7,699 bases of DNA from an uncultured cyanobacterium (GTDB taxonomy: Bacteria; Cyanobacteriota; Cyanobacteriia; PCC-6307; Cyanobiaceae). The notes under the pieces are model-generated. The model did not search any database. It was not told where the DNA came from and saw only the letters and a program-made list of their open reading frames with translations. Location: assembly GCA_903921295.1 (NCBI GenBank), contig CAIXOZ010000166.1, positions 1-7,699 on the forward strand, given 5' to 3'. Numbering within the stretch: the stretch's first letter is position 1; each line of letters begins with the position of its first letter. Positions 6,348-7,699 of this stretch are shown here, in pieces. A program made the position numbers and the translations under genes.

Positions 6348-6359
6348 GCGTCAGGTGCC
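6340..6359. terminator. Hairpin spanning two convergent stop codons, possible two-way terminator
   Basis: GGCGCTGA (6340-6347) pairs with TCAGGTGCC (6351-6359), giving eight pairs with one bulged G and one G-T wobble around a three-base loop, GCG. The paired TGA and TCA are the stop codons of the two facing genes, and the loop is their whole intergenic space. There is no T-run on either side, so termination is only a guess. Pairing of opposing TGA codons is automatic, and only the flanking five pairs carry information. Confidence 0.3.
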
Positions 6360-6857
6360 GTGGCAGAGCTCCCGCCAGTGCGGGCAGTGGGGGTGGAGCT
6401 GCTGCTGATGGGGCTCCAGGATCGCGGCTGTGGCCAGTTCGAAATCGGCGAAGTCGAAGCCGGGCGCCACTGTGCAGCCCACCAGGCTCCAGCCATCGGT
6501 GGTGGCCGGTTCGGCGGCGAACCACCGTCCCGCCGGCACCACATGCTGGGGCGATTCGCCGGCGGCCAGATCCAGGCCGAGCCGGGTGCTGTGAACCTTG
6601 CCGCTGCCGCTCAGCTCATGGATCCACAGGGGCCCACCGGCATGGTGGTGCCACAGTTCATCGGAGCGGATCCGATGCCAGGCCGAGTGCTCGCCCGTCG
6701 CCAGCAGGAACAGGATGGCGGTGCTGGCTGGACGCAGGCCGCGATCGGTGTTCACCTCCTCCCTGGCCCGGTAGGTCTCCCGGTAGTGGCCGCCTTCCGG
6801 ATGGGGCTGCAGCCCGAGCTGCTGGATCAGCGCCTCGGGGTTGGTGATCGCTGCCAT
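6351..6857 (-). CDS. Cupin_5 / DUF985 family protein
   Basis: A 168-residue single-domain beta-barrel cupin of the DUF985 (Cupin_5, yeast YML079w-like) family. Signature blocks are LGLQPHPEGGHYRETYR (14-30), WHRIRSDELWHHHAG (60-74) and VGCTVAPGFDFADFELA (126-142). The histidines and acidic residue around 61-72 occupy the place where cupins bind metal or a small ligand. The family has known structures, but I know of no settled general reaction. ATG at 6857 is the first ATG after the ileS stop, 17 bases downstream of it, and immediately precedes the conserved region. The frame is open further upstream but only through the antisense/ileS region. No Shine-Dalgarno is seen. It is probably transcribed with ileS. 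Confidence 0.9.
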   Translation of the reverse strand: MAAITNPEALIQQLGLQPHPEGGHYRETYRAREEVNTDRGLRPASTAILFLLATGEHSAWHRIRSDELWHHHAGGPLWIHELSGSGKVHSTRLGLDLAAGESPQHVVPAGRWFAAEPATTDGWSLVGCTVAPGFDFADFELATAAILEPHQQQLHPHCPHWRELCHGT

Positions 6858-6874
6858 GGCTGCCGCGCCGGTGA

Positions 6875-7699
6875 TCAGGAACCGGTCAGCACCGCCACGC
6901 AGCGGCCGCAGAGGGTCGGGTGGGCACTGTGCTCGCCGATGTCGGTGTCGTAATGCCAGCAGCGCTCGCACTTCTCGCCCTCGGCGCGGGCGATGCGCAC
7001 CGTGACACCCGCCTCGCAGGCTTCGCTCAACACGCCTGCCAATGCTTCGCCCCCCAGCTGCAGGTCCGACACCAGGAGCCAGTCGGCCAGGTTGTCGACC
7101 TGGGGGTGGGTGGAGGTCGTCAGCCACTGCAGGGCGGAGGCGGTGGCCCCTGAGCCTGGGCCCAGCTCAAGCTGCACCTGCGCTTCCAGGGAGGCGCCGA
7201 GGCCGCCGTCCTTGCGGCAGCTCTCGAGCTGACGATTCACCAGGGCGCGCAGCTCGAGGATCCGGGCCATCGGCTCCTGCAGGGTGGCATCGCGCCAGGC
7301 CTCCGGTGCCGTCGGCCAGCCGCGTTCGAACACCGAGGCCTCGGCCACGGGGTAGGGCAGGTTCTGCCAGATGTCCTCGGCCATGTGGCACAGGACCGGG
7401 GCGATCAGGCCGGCCAGACGTTCCACCACCAGGGCCAGCACCGTCTGACAGCTGCGGCGGCGGACCTCGTCCGCCCCGCTCACATAAAGGCGGTCCTTGG
7501 CGATGTCGAGATAGACGTTGGAGAGGTCGACCACGCAGAAGTTCTGCCGGGCCTGGAAGAAGCGGTAGAACTCGTAGTTGGCGAAGTCGGCGCTGACGCT
7601 GTCGATCAGGGCGGCGGTGCGCTGCAGCATCCAGCGATCCAGCAGGGGCAGATCGGCGATGGCGATGGCGTTGCCGCCATCGCCGGCTTGCCGCGGATC
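6875..7699 (-). CDS. ileS: Isoleucyl-tRNA synthetase, C-terminal part (5' end outside window)
   Basis: IleRS charges tRNA-Ile with isoleucine and edits misactivated valine. The window holds the last 274 residues of an enzyme usually about 950-970 long. The frame runs to the window edge, so an ATG at 7630 is internal. The piece begins just before the anticodon-binding helical domain: DLPLLDRWML, then FANYEFYRFFQARQNFCVVD and the typical DLSNVYLDIAKDRLY. CQTVLALVVERLAGLIAPVL and HMAEDIWQNLP follow. The C-terminal zinc ribbon is complete, with C-x2-C...C-x2-C (CERC and CGRC, bases about 6899-6970). The catalytic HIGH and KMSKS motifs and the editing domain lie off the window. It ends at TGA 6875-6877, 17 bases before the cupin gene. 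Confidence 0.96.
   Translation of the reverse strand, partial: DPRQAGDGGNAIAIADLPLLDRWMLQRTAALIDSVSADFANYEFYRFFQARQNFCVVDLSNVYLDIAKDRLYVSGADEVRRRSCQTVLALVVERLAGLIAPVLCHMAEDIWQNLPYPVAEASVFERGWPTAPEAWRDATLQEPMARILELRALVNRQLESCRKDGGLGASLEAQVQLELGPGSGATASALQWLTTSTHPQVDNLADWLLVSDLQLGGEALAGVLSEACEAGVTVRIARAEGEKCERCWHYDTDIGEHSAHPTLCGRCVAVLTGS

Noticed and set aside
7628..7630. ATG as a start codon for a 251-residue protein
   Set aside because: The same frame continues upstream to the window edge with typical IleRS residues (DLPLLDRW), so this Met is internal.

Overview
The window reads as ordinary, gene-dense chromosome from a GC-rich unicellular cyanobacterium, most likely a picocyanobacterium of the Synechococcus/Cyanobium type. 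The grounds are an IctB-family membrane protein, a DUF3177 membrane protein and a small 'GFSSS..HPTAFDPD' protein, all of which I know mainly from cyanobacteria. There are also many CGATCG hexamers, including two full HIP1 octamers (GCGATCGC), and most starts lack a Shine-Dalgarno sequence. The species is inferred, not read from a marker gene.

Layout. Positions 1-909 (+) are the C-terminal two thirds of glmM (phosphoglucosamine mutase), cut by the window edge. It converges on a minus-strand cluster that is transcribed from about 5307 down to 974. In transcription order this cluster is a FIST-domain protein (5307-4015), trmB tRNA m7G46 methyltransferase (4002-3304), an ictB-like polytopic membrane protein (3257-1947) and a BadF/N-acetylglucosamine-kinase-like sugar kinase (1942-974). 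Gaps are 12, 46 and 4 bases, so it may be one operon. From a 70-base divergent intergenic region, a plus-strand pair runs the other way: a DUF3177 membrane protein (5378-6031) overlapped by a 108-residue conserved protein (6021-6347). This pair converges, with only 3 bases between stop codons, on a second minus-strand unit. That unit is the C-terminal part of ileS (7699-6875, cut by the window edge) followed by a DUF985/Cupin_5 protein (6857-6351).

Functionally the window mixes translation (ileS, trmB), cell-wall amino-sugar metabolism (glmM, possibly the kinase), a membrane protein with an O-antigen-ligase-like domain, and several widely conserved genes of unknown role (FIST, DUF3177, the 108-residue protein, the cupin). 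I found no mobile element, CRISPR array, tRNA, rRNA, phage gene or toxin-antitoxin pair. No stretch longer than 70 bases is left without a gene. I saw no strong sign of an undescribed system. The most useful leads are the FIST-trmB-ictB-kinase gene string, the palindrome in the divergent promoter region and the altered ATPase motifs of the kinase.
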